Made by a program: the position numbers and the translations under genes | NCBI GenBank assembly: GCA_903832085.1 | Contig: CAIKZZ010000019.1 | Span: forward strand, 1-54,626 | DNA from: an uncultured Pseudomonadota bacterium | Lineage (GTDB): Bacteria > Pseudomonadota > Gammaproteobacteria > Steroidobacterales > Steroidobacteraceae | DNA length: 54,626 bases | Direction of reading: 5' to 3' | The notes under the pieces: generated by a model | Database searches by the model: none | What the model saw: the letters and a program-made list of their open reading frames with translations, nothing else | Told to the model about the DNA's origin: nothing | Part shown: positions 30,514 through 40,107 of the stretch, one piece after another | Layout: every line of letters begins with the position of its first letter | How positions within the stretch are numbered: position 1 is the stretch's first letter

Positions 30514-32466
30514 TTATTCAAAAATACGTGGATTGAAGCGCACGTCTGAACGCGTACGCAATAGCGCAAGATAGGCCTGCAACTCAGCCATCGCAACGGT
30601 ACGCGACGTTTGCCGCGTCTCACTGTCGACTGACGCGGGACTGAACTCACCTGGCTTCACTGCCGTAATGGCATACACAACCACGTTGCCGTTTCCAAGC
30701 GTTGCTTGCCCATACTGCGCAGCCCCTGCTTTCGGTGCAGGCGTTTGAAACGCGGCGCGACTTAACTCAGTCGGCACCGAGGGCTCATGTCGCGCCACGA
30801 ATTTTGGCGCTTGCAAAAGTAGCGCATCAGCAGCGACTGGCTTTTTATCCGCCGCCTGCACAGTCGCCTGCGTAATTGCACCAATGGGCTTGAATGCCGC
30901 ATCCCATGACGCGCCGCTTTGACGCGCATCGACGACCTTGCCGGCCGCTGCACTTAATGCGGCACGTGCCTCTAGATCGCGCGCACCCGCCTCAACAGCC
31001 GCACGCACCGCCTCGAGCGCCTCCTGCTGCGGAAGCTTGTGGTCAGTGGCACGGACAACCACCACCACACCAGGTTTTAGCTCAATGGCCTTGCTGTTTT
31101 GTCCGCCCAATACATCGGCACTAAACACCGCCTGCTCGAGCTTCTGGTTACCTGACAACGCATTGTCATGACCGCTTTTTTTAAACTCGGCGATCTCCTC
31201 AACCTTGAGGCCCATTGCCTTGACTATTGGTTCTAAACTGCCATTTTGCTCAAACGCGAGCTGCTCTAGCTGCTCTTGACGTTCGCCAAACCGGCGCTCT
31301 GCTTCAGTCTTGCGGTACTCCGGTTCGATTTCGCCGCGCACCTCATCAAAAGTTTTGCTCTTGCCCGCCGCGATTTCCTCAAGTCGCACTACGTGCCAAC
31401 CGAAGGGAGTCTTAACTGGACCTTTGATCTCACCGATGTGCATACCAAAGACCGCATCCGCAAATGCGCCTACAAAGAAACTTTTTTCGGCCCAGCCGAG
31501 ATCACCACCTGCCGCTTTGGAGCCGGCGTCTTGCGAGTACTGCCGCGCGAGCGCCGCAAAATCAGCGCCCGGTTTGGTCGCAAGAGCGAAAATCTCATCG
31601 GCCTTCTTGTGAGCCGCCGCATCATCGTTACCGGTTTGGATCAAAATATGGCGCGCATGGCGCTTTTCAGGCTCTAAAAACCGCTCTTTGACTGAGTCAA
31701 AGTAGCCGCGTAAGCCTGCCTCGTCCACAGCAACTTCACGGGCGATGTCCTCTACCTTGAGTGACACGTACGCAAGATGCACACTCTCTGGAGTTTTATA
31801 AAGCGCCTTGTGCGATTCGTAGTAGCTATTAATTTTTGCCTGATCCGGTTTAGCAAGCGCTAGAAACCGTGTCAGCGGGATCGTGACGTAACTCAGTTCA
31901 CGCGTCTCACCACGCAATGCAGCAGCCTCTGCTAACTCTTGTGGTAACGCAAACGAGGACACCATCAAGCCACCTTCCAACGCACGTGCCTTGAGCAAAT
32001 CACGCTGCTCGGCCTCGAACCGCTCAGGCGTGTAGCCCTGCGTACGCAGCGCAGTCTCATAAGCGGTTTTATTAAACTCGCCAGCGACCTGGAAGCCCTG
32101 ATAGGACTTCACCGAATCGATCACATCGGCATCACTCACCGTGTAATTAAGCTGTTTGGTTTTTTGCTCGATGAGTTTGGTATTGACGAACTCATCGGCA
32201 ATTTGCTTTTGAGTGCTCGCACGTACTGCAGCAGGCACATCGTCTGGATAACGACGATTGAGCTCAACTAATTCCTGCTGATAGGCGCGCCGCATCCGCT
32301 CGGGATTTACGTCCTCGCCATTTACGCGCAGACCCTGATCACGTTTCGAGCTGAAATCGACAATGCCGTGGACGCCCCATACGGCGAAAGACAGCGCCAT
32401 CGGCGCAATCAAAATCCAGCCTATTTTCTTAAAGCGATCATTAATCCATTGCAGCATGTGAGTCAC
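30514..32466 (-). CDS. ppiD: periplasmic folding chaperone PpiD (parvulin-type)
   Basis: PpiD is an inner-membrane-anchored chaperone near the SecYEG exit. The 650-residue protein starts MLQWINDRFKKIGWILIAP, with one N-terminal membrane span. A SurA-like N domain follows, then a parvulin domain beginning RHARHILIQTGNDDAA and ending GPVKTPFGWHVVRLEEI. The C-terminal third is another chaperone-like region. The product length is close to Escherichia coli PpiD (623). It is downstream of tRNA-Val and tRNA-Asp, separated from them by a strong terminator. Confidence 0.93.
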   Translation of the reverse strand: MTHMLQWINDRFKKIGWILIAPMALSFAVWGVHGIVDFSSKRDQGLRVNGEDVNPERMRRAYQQELVELNRRYPDDVPAAVRASTQKQIADEFVNTKLIEQKTKQLNYTVSDADVIDSVKSYQGFQVAGEFNKTAYETALRTQGYTPERFEAEQRDLLKARALEGGLMVSSFALPQELAEAAALRGETRELSYVTIPLTRFLALAKPDQAKINSYYESHKALYKTPESVHLAYVSLKVEDIAREVAVDEAGLRGYFDSVKERFLEPEKRHARHILIQTGNDDAAAHKKADEIFALATKPGADFAALARQYSQDAGSKAAGGDLGWAEKSFFVGAFADAVFGMHIGEIKGPVKTPFGWHVVRLEEIAAGKSKTFDEVRGEIEPEYRKTEAERRFGERQEQLEQLAFEQNGSLEPIVKAMGLKVEEIAEFKKSGHDNALSGNQKLEQAVFSADVLGGQNSKAIELKPGVVVVVRATDHKLPQQEALEAVRAAVEAGARDLEARAALSAAAGKVVDARQSGASWDAAFKPIGAITQATVQAADKKPVAADALLLQAPKFVARHEPSVPTELSRAAFQTPAPKAGAAQYGQATLGNGNVVVYAITAVKPGEFSPASVDSETRQTSRTVAMAELQAYLALLRTRSDVRFNPRIFE

Positions 32467-32473
32467 TTCCCGA

Positions 32474-32505
32474 TATAAAAACGGCCGCGTGGTCAGCGCG
32501 GCCGT
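32474..32505 (-). terminator. intrinsic terminator after tRNA-Val and tRNA-Asp
   Basis: ACGGCCGCG at 32481-32489 pairs perfectly with CGCGGCCGT at 32497-32505 around seven bases. On the minus strand a run of five T follows. It ends just eight bases before the ppiD start, so ppiD needs its own promoter or read-through. Confidence 0.85.
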
Positions 32506-32552
32506 CGGACGTCAACATCCCATCACATGATGGGTGACCGTCATCGAATGAC

Positions 32553-32629
32553 TGGCGGAGTGGACGGGACTCGAACCCGCGACCCCCGGCGTGACAGGCC
32601 GGTATTCTAACCAGCTGAACTACCACTCC
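32553..32629 (-). tRNA. tRNA-Asp (GTC)
   Basis: The minus strand folds as a 77-base cloverleaf. The acceptor GGAGTGG pairs with CCACTCC, the anticodon loop is CTGTCAC, and the T arm is GCGGG-TTCGAGT-CCCGT. CCA is encoded. This tRNA is the substrate of GluQ, encoded in the same window. Confidence 0.97.
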
Positions 32630-32688
32630 ACATCGAACCTGAACAAACCGTCGACCGTGCATGCTACGCATGCTCGGATCGCATGATC

Positions 32689-32764
32689 TGGTAGGTGCTG
32701 AGGGTCTCGAACCCCCGACCTTCGCCGTGTAAAGGCGACGCTCTACCAACTGAGCTAAGCACCC
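32689..32764 (-). tRNA. tRNA-Val (TAC)
   Basis: A 76-base cloverleaf on the minus strand has the anticodon loop CTTTACA and T arm GGGGG-TTCGAGA-CCCTC. CCA is encoded. The acceptor stem ends in a G1-U72 wobble pair. It lies 59 bases upstream of tRNA-Asp and is probably in the same transcript. Confidence 0.96.
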
Positions 32765-32926
32765 TCTACTCGGTCTAACTGGCGTTACCCCCCGTCACTG
32801 GGCTCCCCCTGGTAGAGCCGACCAGTTTACGTGATCTTGGGCTTTTGGAAAAGAACTGATGGCACTCTAACAACTAAATAATCTCCAAGTGGCGCCTTCT
32901 AGCGCCCCATGACGACCACCGAGCCC

Positions 32927-35380
32927 TTAATGCGCCGGCGCTGATCCACTTTTACGCGACCGGCGCGATGCCCGGGGTGGAGTGACGGCGACCGGCGAGC
33001 TAGGCGCGCCATCTGCCTCCCGCTCAACCACGCCTTGAACCAGCGGACTGCGCTCTAATGCAAGTTCGAGCACCTCATCAATCCACTTCACAGCCTTGAT
33101 TTCGAGTTTGTCCTTGATGTTGTCTGGAATCTCAACCAGGTCCTTGACGTTATCGGACGGAATCAGCACCAAGCGAATCCCACCGCGATGGGCCGCCAGC
33201 AGCTTCTCTTTGAGCCCACCAATTGGCAACACTTCGCCTCGCAAGGTGATTTCGCCGGTCATGGCAACATCAGCCCGCACTGGGATCCGTGTCAGCGCCG
33301 ACACCAAGGCGGTCGCCATGCCTATACCGGCACTGGGCCCGTCTTTCGGCGTCGCGCCTTCAGGCACGTGCACGTGCACATCATTCTTTTGATAAAAATC
33401 AGACTCTAACGACAAGAGCGACTGACGCGAGCGCACTACCGTCATTGCCGCTTGAATCGACTCCTGCATCACCTCACCTAACTGTCCGGTGTACTGCAAC
33501 TTCCCCTTACCTGGGACCACTGCCGATTCAATCGTCAGTAACTCACCGCCAACTTCTGTCCATGCAAGCCCAGTGACTTGACCGATCCGATTGGACTCTT
33601 CTGCCTTACCGTATCGGAAACGCCGCACACCCAAGTAATGATCAAGATTCTTACCATCGACCACGATCGGCGCATCAGCTGGCGTCAGCAATAACTGTTT
33701 GACCGATTTGCGGCAAATTTTTGACACTTCACGCTCAAAGTTACGTACGCCAGCCTCACGGGTGTAGTGACGCACGATGTCCGTCAGTGCGTCGTCCTTA
33801 ACCGTCAACTCACCATCTTTAAGTCCATTGGCGCGCGCCTGCTTCGGCACCAAGTAACGGCGGCCAATGTTCATTTTTTCATCTTCGGTGTAACCCGCCA
33901 GCCGGATGACTTCCATGCGATCCAGTAAAGGCGCGGGAATATTCAGCGTGTTTGCTGTACACACAAACATCACCTCGGATAAGTCAAAGTCGACTTCCAG
34001 GTAATGGTCGTTAAATGCTCCATTCTGCTCAGGATCCAATACTTCTAAGAGCGCAGACGATGGGTCACCACGAAAGTCCGTCGACATCTTGTCGATTTCA
34101 TCGAGCAAGAAAAGCGGGTTTCGGGTACCCGTGCGCGCCATGCTCTGAATGATCTTGCCAGGCATGGAGCCGATGTATGTGCGACGATGGCCCCGAATCT
34201 CAGCCTCATCACGCACACCACCCAAACTCATCCGCACAAACTTGCGATTGGTCGCTTTTGCGATCGATTGACCGAGCGATGTCTTACCCACACCAGGGGG
34301 ACCGACCAAACACAGAATCGGACCTTTTAGTGTCTGCACACGGGTCTGTACTGCGAGGAACTCAACAATACGCTCCTTGACTTTATCAAGCCCGTAGTGA
34401 TCCTCATCAAGAACACGCTGCGCGTCGATGATATCAGTGCGCACCTTCGACCGCTTCTTCCACGGCACTTTAACGAGCCAATCAATGTAATTACGCACGA
34501 CGGTTGCTTCAGCGCTCATAGGCGACATCAGCTTGAGCTTGTTAAACTCTGCCACCGCTTTCTCGCGTGCCTCTTTAGGCATGCCAGCGGTTTTGATGCG
34601 CTTCTCCATCTCACTCATCTCGTTGGGCGCATCTTCCATATCGCCCAACTCGCGCTGAATCGCCTTCATCTGCTCGTTAAGGTAATACTCGCGCTGACTT
34701 TTCTCCATCTGCTGCTTCACGCGGCCGCGGATACGCTTCTCAATCTGCAGCACTTCCATCTCGCCCTCGATTTGTGCGAGGACATGCTCAAGGCGCTGGC
34801 GGATGTCGGCAATTTCAAGCACTTTTTGCTTTTCAACGAGTTTCAGTGCCATGTGAGCCGCAACCGTGTCGGCCAAGCGCCCTGGATGATCGATTCCAGC
34901 AAGCGAAGTCAGCACCTCGGGAGGTACCTTCTTATTCATTTTGACGTATTGTTCAAATTGCGAAATGATTGCGCGCGTCAGCACGTCAATCTCCCGCTCG
35001 TCATAGGTATCTATATCTGGCAGGGGCGAAATGTGCGCTGAGAAAAAATCGCCCGCATCAAGTCGGTCAATCTGTGCCCGACTCGACCCTTCGACCAACA
35101 CCTTGACGGTGCCATCCGGCAATTTTAGCAACTGCAACACCGTCGCGACCGTACCAACGCGGTACAAGTCATCGGCTTTTGGATCATCAACGTCTGCCGC
35201 CTTTTGGGCGACCAATAGAATCTGCTTGTCCGTGCGCATCACATGATCAAGCGCCTGAATACTTTTTTCACGTCCAACAAATAGTGGAATCACCATGTGT
35301 GGATAGACCACGACATCGCGTAGCGGCAACACGGGCATCGGTTGCACAGCTTCGAGCGTGGTGACGGCTTGTTCTGTCAC
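32927..35380 (-). CDS. lon: ATP-dependent protease Lon
   Basis: Lon degrades misfolded and regulatory proteins in the cytoplasm. The 817-residue length fits the LonA type. An N-terminal substrate-binding domain starts at [20 protein letters not shown]. The AAA+ module has Walker [10 protein letters not shown] and Walker [12 protein letters not shown]. The C-terminal protease domain has the Ser of the catalytic dyad in PKDGPSAG and the Lys in the [10 protein letters not shown] region. The tail is basic and Ser/Pro-rich. An intrinsic terminator lies between clpX and lon, so lon is probably transcribed separately. Confidence 0.97.
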   Translation of the reverse strand: MTEQAVTTLEAVQPMPVLPLRDVVVYPHMVIPLFVGREKSIQALDHVMRTDKQILLVAQKAADVDDPKADDLYRVGTVATVLQLLKLPDGTVKVLVEGSSRAQIDRLDAGDFFSAHISPLPDIDTYDEREIDVLTRAIISQFEQYVKMNKKVPPEVLTSLAGIDHPGRLADTVAAHMALKLVEKQKVLEIADIRQRLEHVLAQIEGEMEVLQIEKRIRGRVKQQMEKSQREYYLNEQMKAIQRELGDMEDAPNEMSEMEKRIKTAGMPKEAREKAVAEFNKLKLMSPMSAEATVVRNYIDWLVKVPWKKRSKVRTDIIDAQRVLDEDHYGLDKVKERIVEFLAVQTRVQTLKGPILCLVGPPGVGKTSLGQSIAKATNRKFVRMSLGGVRDEAEIRGHRRTYIGSMPGKIIQSMARTGTRNPLFLLDEIDKMSTDFRGDPSSALLEVLDPEQNGAFNDHYLEVDFDLSEVMFVCTANTLNIPAPLLDRMEVIRLAGYTEDEKMNIGRRYLVPKQARANGLKDGELTVKDDALTDIVRHYTREAGVRNFEREVSKICRKSVKQLLLTPADAPIVVDGKNLDHYLGVRRFRYGKAEESNRIGQVTGLAWTEVGGELLTIESAVVPGKGKLQYTGQLGEVMQESIQAAMTVVRSRQSLLSLESDFYQKNDVHVHVPEGATPKDGPSAGIGMATALVSALTRIPVRADVAMTGEITLRGEVLPIGGLKEKLLAAHRGGIRLVLIPSDNVKDLVEIPDNIKDKLEIKAVKWIDEVLELALERSPLVQGVVEREADGAPSSPVAVTPPRASRRSRKSGSAPAH

Positions 35381-35512
35381 GGTAGTGTCCTGTGGTATTC
35401 AATATCGGCGAAGGCGTGTTATGCCCCCCTGCGGCTGGGCTGTCACGGGCTCAAGCATAGCGTATTGGGGTCGATTTCATGGGACTCAAGGGGCAATATC
35501 GCGACAAGCCTC

Positions 35513-35548
35513 GCAAAGCAAAAAGCCCAACCGGTGGGCTGGGCTTTT
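35513..35548 (-). terminator. intrinsic terminator between clpX and lon
   Basis: AAAAGCCCA at 35521-35529 pairs with TGGGCTTTT at 35540-35548. The minus strand then reads GGGCTTTTTGCTTTGC. It lies 34 bases beyond the clpX stop and closes the tig-clpP-clpX unit. Confidence 0.85.
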
Positions 35549-35581
35549 CGTCGACTGTCAGCGCCGTGAAGATCACACAGC

Positions 35582-36904
35582 TTAATCAGATCCCGTACGC
35601 CGCTCTTCCAGCACATCAAGCCTCGGCTCTTCGCTGCGATAGACAATATACGGACGGGTATCGCCGCCGATTACCGCCTCGTCCACCACCACCTTGCTGA
35701 CATTCTTCAAGTTTGGCAGGTCGTACATCGTATCAAGCAGCACATTCTCAAGAATGGTCCGAAGCCCACGCGCGCCTGTCTTGCGCTGCATGGCTTTCTT
35801 GGCCACCGCCCGCAGCGCGGGTTCGAGAAAATCAAGCTCAACGCCTTCCATATCAAATAGCTTGCGATACTGCTTCGTCAGCGCGTTGCGCGGCTCCATG
35901 AGAATGGAAATCAATGCGTCCTCATCCAGCTCTTCTAGCGTAGCCACCACTGGCAAACGACCGACGAACTCAGGAATCAAACCAAACTTAATCAGGTCCT
36001 CAGGCTCCACCTCATGGTAGACGTCAGGCGCGCTACGCTGATCCACTGGCGCTTTAACTTCGCTCGTAAACCCAATGCCACTCTTGGTGGTCCGATTTTG
36101 GATGATCTTTTCAAGGCCGGCGAATGCGCCGCCGCAGATGAAGAGAATATTGCCAGTATCAACCTGCAAAAACTCTTGTTGCGGATGCTTACGTCCGCCT
36201 TGCGGCGGTACGGAAGCAATCGTGCCTTCAATCAGCTTCAGCAACGCTTGCTGCACGCCCTCACCGGAGACATCGCGCGTAATGGATGGGTTGTCGCTTT
36301 TGCGAGAAATCTTGTCGATCTCATCGATATAGACAATGCCAGTTTGCGCTTTTTCAACGTCATAATCGCATTTTTGCAACAGCTTCTGGATGATGTTCTC
36401 GACATCCTCACCCACGTAACCGGCCTCGGTCAGTGTGGTGGCATCAGCAATCGTAAACGGCACGTTCAACAGCCGGGCCAATGTTTCAGCGAGCAGCGTT
36501 TTGCCGGAGCCCGTTGGGCCAATCAGCAGGATGTTGCTCTTGGCAAGTTCCACTTCATCACGCGCCGGTGTACGTCGCTCGCCGGTCGGCGTCTGACGTG
36601 ACTGCAAGCGCTTGTAATGGTTGTAGACAGCAACAGCCAAGACTTTCTTCGCGCGCTCCTGCCCAATGACGTACTCGTCTAGGACTTTTTTGATTTCCTG
36701 AGGCTTCGGCAGTTTTTCACGCGTGCGCTCGGCTTTTTCTTCAAGCTCTTCACGAATGATGTCGTTGCACAGTTCAACGCATTCATCGCAAACGAACACC
36801 GAGGGCCCCGCAATGAGCTTGCGCACCTCATGTTGGCTTTTGCCACAAAACGAGCAATACAGCAGTTTGCCGTCTTCACTCTTGCCGCGGGATTCGTCAG
36901 TCAT
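35582..36904 (-). CDS. clpX: ATP-dependent Clp protease ATP-binding subunit ClpX
   Basis: ClpX unfolds tagged substrates and feeds them to ClpP. The 440-residue protein has the N-terminal zinc domain with paired cysteines in CSFCGKS and CDECVELC. Walker A is GPTGSGKT, the pore loop GYVGED is intact, and Walker B is VYIDEIDKI. The ClpP-docking loop IGF is present in SGIGFTSEV. It lies downstream of clpP with a 146-base gap. Confidence 0.97.
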   Translation of the reverse strand: MTDESRGKSEDGKLLYCSFCGKSQHEVRKLIAGPSVFVCDECVELCNDIIREELEEKAERTREKLPKPQEIKKVLDEYVIGQERAKKVLAVAVYNHYKRLQSRQTPTGERRTPARDEVELAKSNILLIGPTGSGKTLLAETLARLLNVPFTIADATTLTEAGYVGEDVENIIQKLLQKCDYDVEKAQTGIVYIDEIDKISRKSDNPSITRDVSGEGVQQALLKLIEGTIASVPPQGGRKHPQQEFLQVDTGNILFICGGAFAGLEKIIQNRTTKSGIGFTSEVKAPVDQRSAPDVYHEVEPEDLIKFGLIPEFVGRLPVVATLEELDEDALISILMEPRNALTKQYRKLFDMEGVELDFLEPALRAVAKKAMQRKTGARGLRTILENVLLDTMYDLPNLKNVSKVVVDEAVIGGDTRPYIVYRSEEPRLDVLEERRTGSD

Positions 36905-37050
36905 TCGCTACGCTCACCATTCGACCAGTTGTTGTGGGGGTGCACCTTAGCGCACCGCTAACAGGGCCTGTATAGCACGATTAGGCCAAGCCCCGCAAAA
37001 TGCGCGCCATCACTTAGCACGCCTTTTTAAAGAATAACTCAATGATAATA

Positions 37051-37689
37051 TTAGGATTTCTTATCCGTGGTCTTGAGGTCGCTGGGCAGCTGGCCGCGCT
37101 TTTCCAGCACGTGGTCCACGAGACCAAAGCCAACCGCTTGTTCCGCGCTCATAAAATTATCTCGATCCGTATCCTGCTTAATGCGATCCATGGTCTGACC
37201 CGTGTGCTTCGCTAAGATCCGATTCAGCCGCTCGCGCGTTTCTAAAATTTCGCGCGTATGAATTTCAATATCGGTCGCCTGTCCTTGAAACCCACCGAGT
37301 GGCTGGTGAATCATCACCCGCGAGTGGGGCAAGCAAAACCGCTTACCCTTGGCACCGGCCGCAAGCAGCACCGCACCCATACTGGCTGCTTGCCCGGTGC
37401 AGATGGTGGTCACATCCGGTTTAATGAACTGCATCGTGTCGTAAATCGCGAGTCCTGAGGTCACGATGCCGCCTGGGGAGTTAATATAAAGAGCGATGTC
37501 CTTATCCGGATTCTCTGACTCCAAAAAGAGCAGCTGCGCCACGACCAAGTTCGCCATGTGATCCTCGATCGGACCCACGATGAACACCACGCGCTCTTTT
37601 AATAGCCGTGAATAGATGTCGTACGCCCGCTCACCGCGCGACGTTTGCTCCACCACCATCGGGACTAGGTTTAAGGCAGTTTCCATCAT
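37051..37689 (-). CDS. clpP: ATP-dependent Clp protease proteolytic subunit ClpP
   Basis: ClpP forms the barrel-shaped serine protease core used by ClpX. The catalytic triad is Ser103 (GQAASMGA), His128 (RVMIHQP) and Asp177, spaced exactly as in Escherichia coli. The ATG at 37689 is chosen since GGGAG lies six bases upstream; a TTG start five codons earlier has no ribosome site. That gives 212 residues. The short N-terminal propeptide before the axial-loop segment is present. It follows tig by 27 bases. Confidence 0.97.
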   Translation of the reverse strand: MMETALNLVPMVVEQTSRGERAYDIYSRLLKERVVFIVGPIEDHMANLVVAQLLFLESENPDKDIALYINSPGGIVTSGLAIYDTMQFIKPDVTTICTGQAASMGAVLLAAGAKGKRFCLPHSRVMIHQPLGGFQGQATDIEIHTREILETRERLNRILAKHTGQTMDRIKQDTDRDNFMSAEQAVGFGLVDHVLEKRGQLPSDLKTTDKKS

Positions 37690-37716
37690 CGTGCACTCCC
37701 GCAATGCCGTCGCCTC

Positions 37717-39018
37717 TTAGGCGCCAAAATTCATAATCTCTTTGAAAGAAGACGGCTGCTCGATGGTTTTGACGCGTCCTGCCAGCCAGTCCACCGCCTG
37801 ATCCTCAAGCACGCCCGACTCAAGCTGCGTACGCGCCTCGTCATTCCCACGGATCTGGCGCACCGCTTCTTCAGGGTCGCCATAACCCATGGCAGCAAGC
37901 TCAATCCGCTCTTCAAGGCGCGCCTCATCCAGCGTAGTGCCCGCCTCGCGCAACACGGCGCTGATCAAAAGACCCAAGGTGACGCGGCGCTTTGCTGCCT
38001 CTTCAAAGGGCTCACGTGGCGGCGCTTCTTTCAGATCCTGCGGCTTGGCACCGATACGGCGCAGCCAATCGATTTGTAGTGCGCGAATCTGACTTTCCAC
38101 AGCCGCTCGCGGCAACTCCAGCGGATTCGCGGCATACAGCTGATCAAGCAGTTGCGTCTTCGTGCGGCTGCGAATCGCTTCTTTCAGCTCGCGGCGCATG
38201 TTCTCAGTCACTTCACGTCGCAATTCCTCAACGCCGCCTTCGCTCACGCCGAAGGCCTCGCAAAATGTTGCATCAAGCGCTGGCAACTCGCTGTGCTCAA
38301 CACTCTTAACAACCATCGAAAAGTCAGCTGTTTTTCCCGCGAGTTCCGCCTTGCCGTACTCCGCGGGGAAACTCACGGGAACCTCTTTGGTCTCGCCAGC
38401 ACTGACGCCGATCAAACCGGCCTCAAAATCCGGCAACATCCGGCCAGAGCCGAGCACGAGGGCAATGCCGTTACCCGTGCCGCCCTCGAAAGCCACCCCA
38501 TCGAGACGACCCACAAAATCCACTGTGACGCGATCCCCCGACACTGCAGGCCCGGTGGCCGGCGTGTAAACGGGCCGCTGCTGCCGCAAATTCTCAATCA
38601 TGGCATCGACATCAGCCGCACCCACCTCAGCCCGCGGCACTGTGATCTCAATAGCATCTAAGCCCTTGATTTCAAACGTCGGATAAACCTCAAAGATCGC
38701 CGCGTACTTCAAATCAATGCCGTCACCGACCCCATTGATTTCAACCCGTGGGCCGCCCACGGGCGATAGCCCCTGCTCGGCAAGGGCACTCCCTAGGGAG
38801 TTTTGAATCAACTCATTGATCACTTCATTGCGAACTTGCGCGCCGAATTGGCGCTCAATCACGGCCGGCGGAGCTTTGCCGGGACGAAACCCCTTCAAGC
38901 GTGCCGTGCGTCCCACCGAACGCAAACGCGCCGTGATCGCTTGTTCAACTTCGTCGGCTGGAACCGACACCTCTAAGCGCCGCTCAAGGGCGCCGGTGGA
39001 CTCAACTGAAACCATCAT
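37717..39018 (-). CDS. tig: trigger factor
   Basis: Trigger factor is the ribosome-bound chaperone that meets nascent chains at the exit tunnel. The ribosome-docking motif appears as GFRPGKAPPAVIERQFG. The central FKBP-type PPIase domain begins near GDRVTVDFVGRLDGVAFEGG, and a helical C-terminal domain follows. The ATG at 39018 is chosen because AGGA lies seven bases upstream. A longer frame from 39072 would translate part of tRNA-Leu. This gives 433 residues. The gene lies 15 bases after tRNA-Leu, so both may share a transcript. Confidence 0.96.
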   Translation of the reverse strand: MMVSVESTGALERRLEVSVPADEVEQAITARLRSVGRTARLKGFRPGKAPPAVIERQFGAQVRNEVINELIQNSLGSALAEQGLSPVGGPRVEINGVGDGIDLKYAAIFEVYPTFEIKGLDAIEITVPRAEVGAADVDAMIENLRQQRPVYTPATGPAVSGDRVTVDFVGRLDGVAFEGGTGNGIALVLGSGRMLPDFEAGLIGVSAGETKEVPVSFPAEYGKAELAGKTADFSMVVKSVEHSELPALDATFCEAFGVSEGGVEELRREVTENMRRELKEAIRSRTKTQLLDQLYAANPLELPRAAVESQIRALQIDWLRRIGAKPQDLKEAPPREPFEEAAKRRVTLGLLISAVLREAGTTLDEARLEERIELAAMGYGDPEEAVRQIRGNDEARTQLESGVLEDQAVDWLAGRVKTIEQPSSFKEIMNFGA

Positions 39019-39033
39019 CAAACTGTCCTTTAG

Positions 39034-39115
39034 TGCGAAAGGAGGGACTCGAACCCTCACGGGTTGCCCCACTGGAACCTAAATCCAGCGCGTCTACCAG
39101 TTCCGCCACATTCGC
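39034..39115 (-). tRNA. tRNA-Leu (TAG)
   Basis: A class II cloverleaf with a long variable arm. The anticodon loop is TTTAGGT and the T arm is GAGGG-TTCGAGT-CCCTC. The acceptor has a T6-T67 mismatch. After the discriminator A the DNA reads CTA, so CCA is not encoded and must be added afterwards, unlike tRNA-Asp and tRNA-Val here. Confidence 0.93.
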
Positions 39116-39279
39116 GTGGGTATAACTAAAGACGATGAAACCACAAGTGAATCAACTGCTTGCCACAATTGCCGGTTTGCACCTGCGCAGCAGCCGCTTA
39201 GTATATAGGCGATCGCGTCGCCGCTGAAAGCCATCGGCACGAATTCGTCGCAAGAAAGCGATTTTCAGACGAAAAAGCC

Positions 39280-39807
39280 TTACAACAGGAGGGCGGACAG
39301 AGCCAGCCCTATACCTAGCAGGGCCGCAAGGCCGCCCACCAGCGGAAACCAACGTTGACGGCCTAAAAAATACAGCGACGTCAGTACGAGACCTAACTCA
39401 AGAAACCCCTCACCTAAGTCGTAGCGCAAGGCAAGCGCCTCGGCGTGCGCGGATTCCGCGTCTTTTTCTTTGGCGATACTTTGAATCTGCTGGGCATCTT
39501 GGACATATTTCGCGCGTGCCGCCTCGAATTTCTGCTGCGCTGATGCTGTTTTCGTGGCGTCTGTGGAGAGCGCCCGCAATAGCTCGGCACCCACATCACT
39601 CACGTGTTCACGGATTTTTTTCGCTTGATAATAGGCCCATTGATCGTTCGCCTCGGTGCGATGAATCACGGCAGCCGTGTGTTCGCGATGAGCCGCGATG
39701 GTCGCCACCGCCAACGCGATGCCGATGAGTCCCACCATCAATCCGACCCGTGCTCCAAGGGGATCGCCTGCGTGATCGTGCCCCGCATGAATTTCAATCT
39801 CCGCCAT
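39280..39807 (-). CDS. DUF4337-family membrane protein
   Basis: The 175-residue protein matches the DUF4337 family of unknown function. A first membrane span lies at about residues 22-40 (VGLMVGLIGIALAVATIAA). A soluble Ala/Lys/Gln-rich coiled-coil-like segment covers about 50-125, and two spans follow at 130-150 and 155-175. The DQWAYYQAKKIREH motif after the first span is characteristic. GGAG lies about ten bases before the ATG. It stands alone between tRNA-Leu and the pilin operon. No function can be given. Confidence 0.8.
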   Translation of the reverse strand: MAEIEIHAGHDHAGDPLGARVGLMVGLIGIALAVATIAAHREHTAAVIHRTEANDQWAYYQAKKIREHVSDVGAELLRALSTDATKTASAQQKFEAARAKYVQDAQQIQSIAKEKDAESAHAEALALRYDLGEGFLELGLVLTSLYFLGRQRWFPLVGGLAALLGIGLALSALLL

Positions 39808-40107
39808 GTCCTTGCCGTCTCCTAACTGCCTAGCAATCCCGCATGCGCGCGCCTTAGAACCCTAGCCGCGCGCCCCTAGCCGCGCCCCTACCCTCGGGCC
39901 CCTCAAGTCTAATACGGGGGCACTGACAGACCGTGATCAGGTTCACGCCATGCACCCACTGAACAGAATATGCTCGGTGGCCAAGAATTCAAGCGACTAC
40001 CCCGAGATGACGGCCCCGACTGGCCCTGCTCGCTCGTTGCGCGTGTTTACGGGAGCCATTGCGTCTATACTATTGATATGTCTCAAGGATTGATTGAATC
40101 AGCCCCC
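39808..40107 (+). other. upstream region of the minor-pilin operon
   Basis: No gene is seen in these 300 bases. They hold a short imperfect tandem repeat of CCCTAGCCGCGC near 39860-39890, a CRP-type palindrome at 39932-39947, and a TATACT hexamer near 40071-40076 without a clear -35 partner. The pilin operon promoter is probably here. Confidence 0.4.
39932..39947 (+). promoter_or_regulatory. CRP/Clp/Vfr-like palindrome
   Basis: CGTGA and TCACG are perfect inverted half-sites separated by six bases, matching the spacing of the CRP consensus TGTGA-N6-TCACA. It lies about 160-175 bases upstream of the probable first pilin start. CRP-family regulation of type IV pili is known in Pseudomonas and Xanthomonas, which makes the site plausible. 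Confidence 0.4.

Noticed and set aside
32891-32906. Short GGCGC/GCGCC hairpin after lon as terminator
   Set aside because: Only a five-base stem and no T-run; not enough to call.
34397-35041. 214-codon plus-strand frame inside lon
   Set aside because: It is antisense to the coding frame of Lon and is rich in His/Leu from reverse-complemented acidic codons.
39019-39072. Extended trigger factor start at 39072
   Set aside because: The extra 18 codons translate the 3' half of tRNA-Leu and skip the ribosome site at the real start.
39860-39890. CCCTAGCCGCGC tandem repeat as a CRISPR or binding-site array
   Set aside because: Only two imperfect units; no spacer pattern. No CRISPR array or cas gene was seen anywhere in the window.
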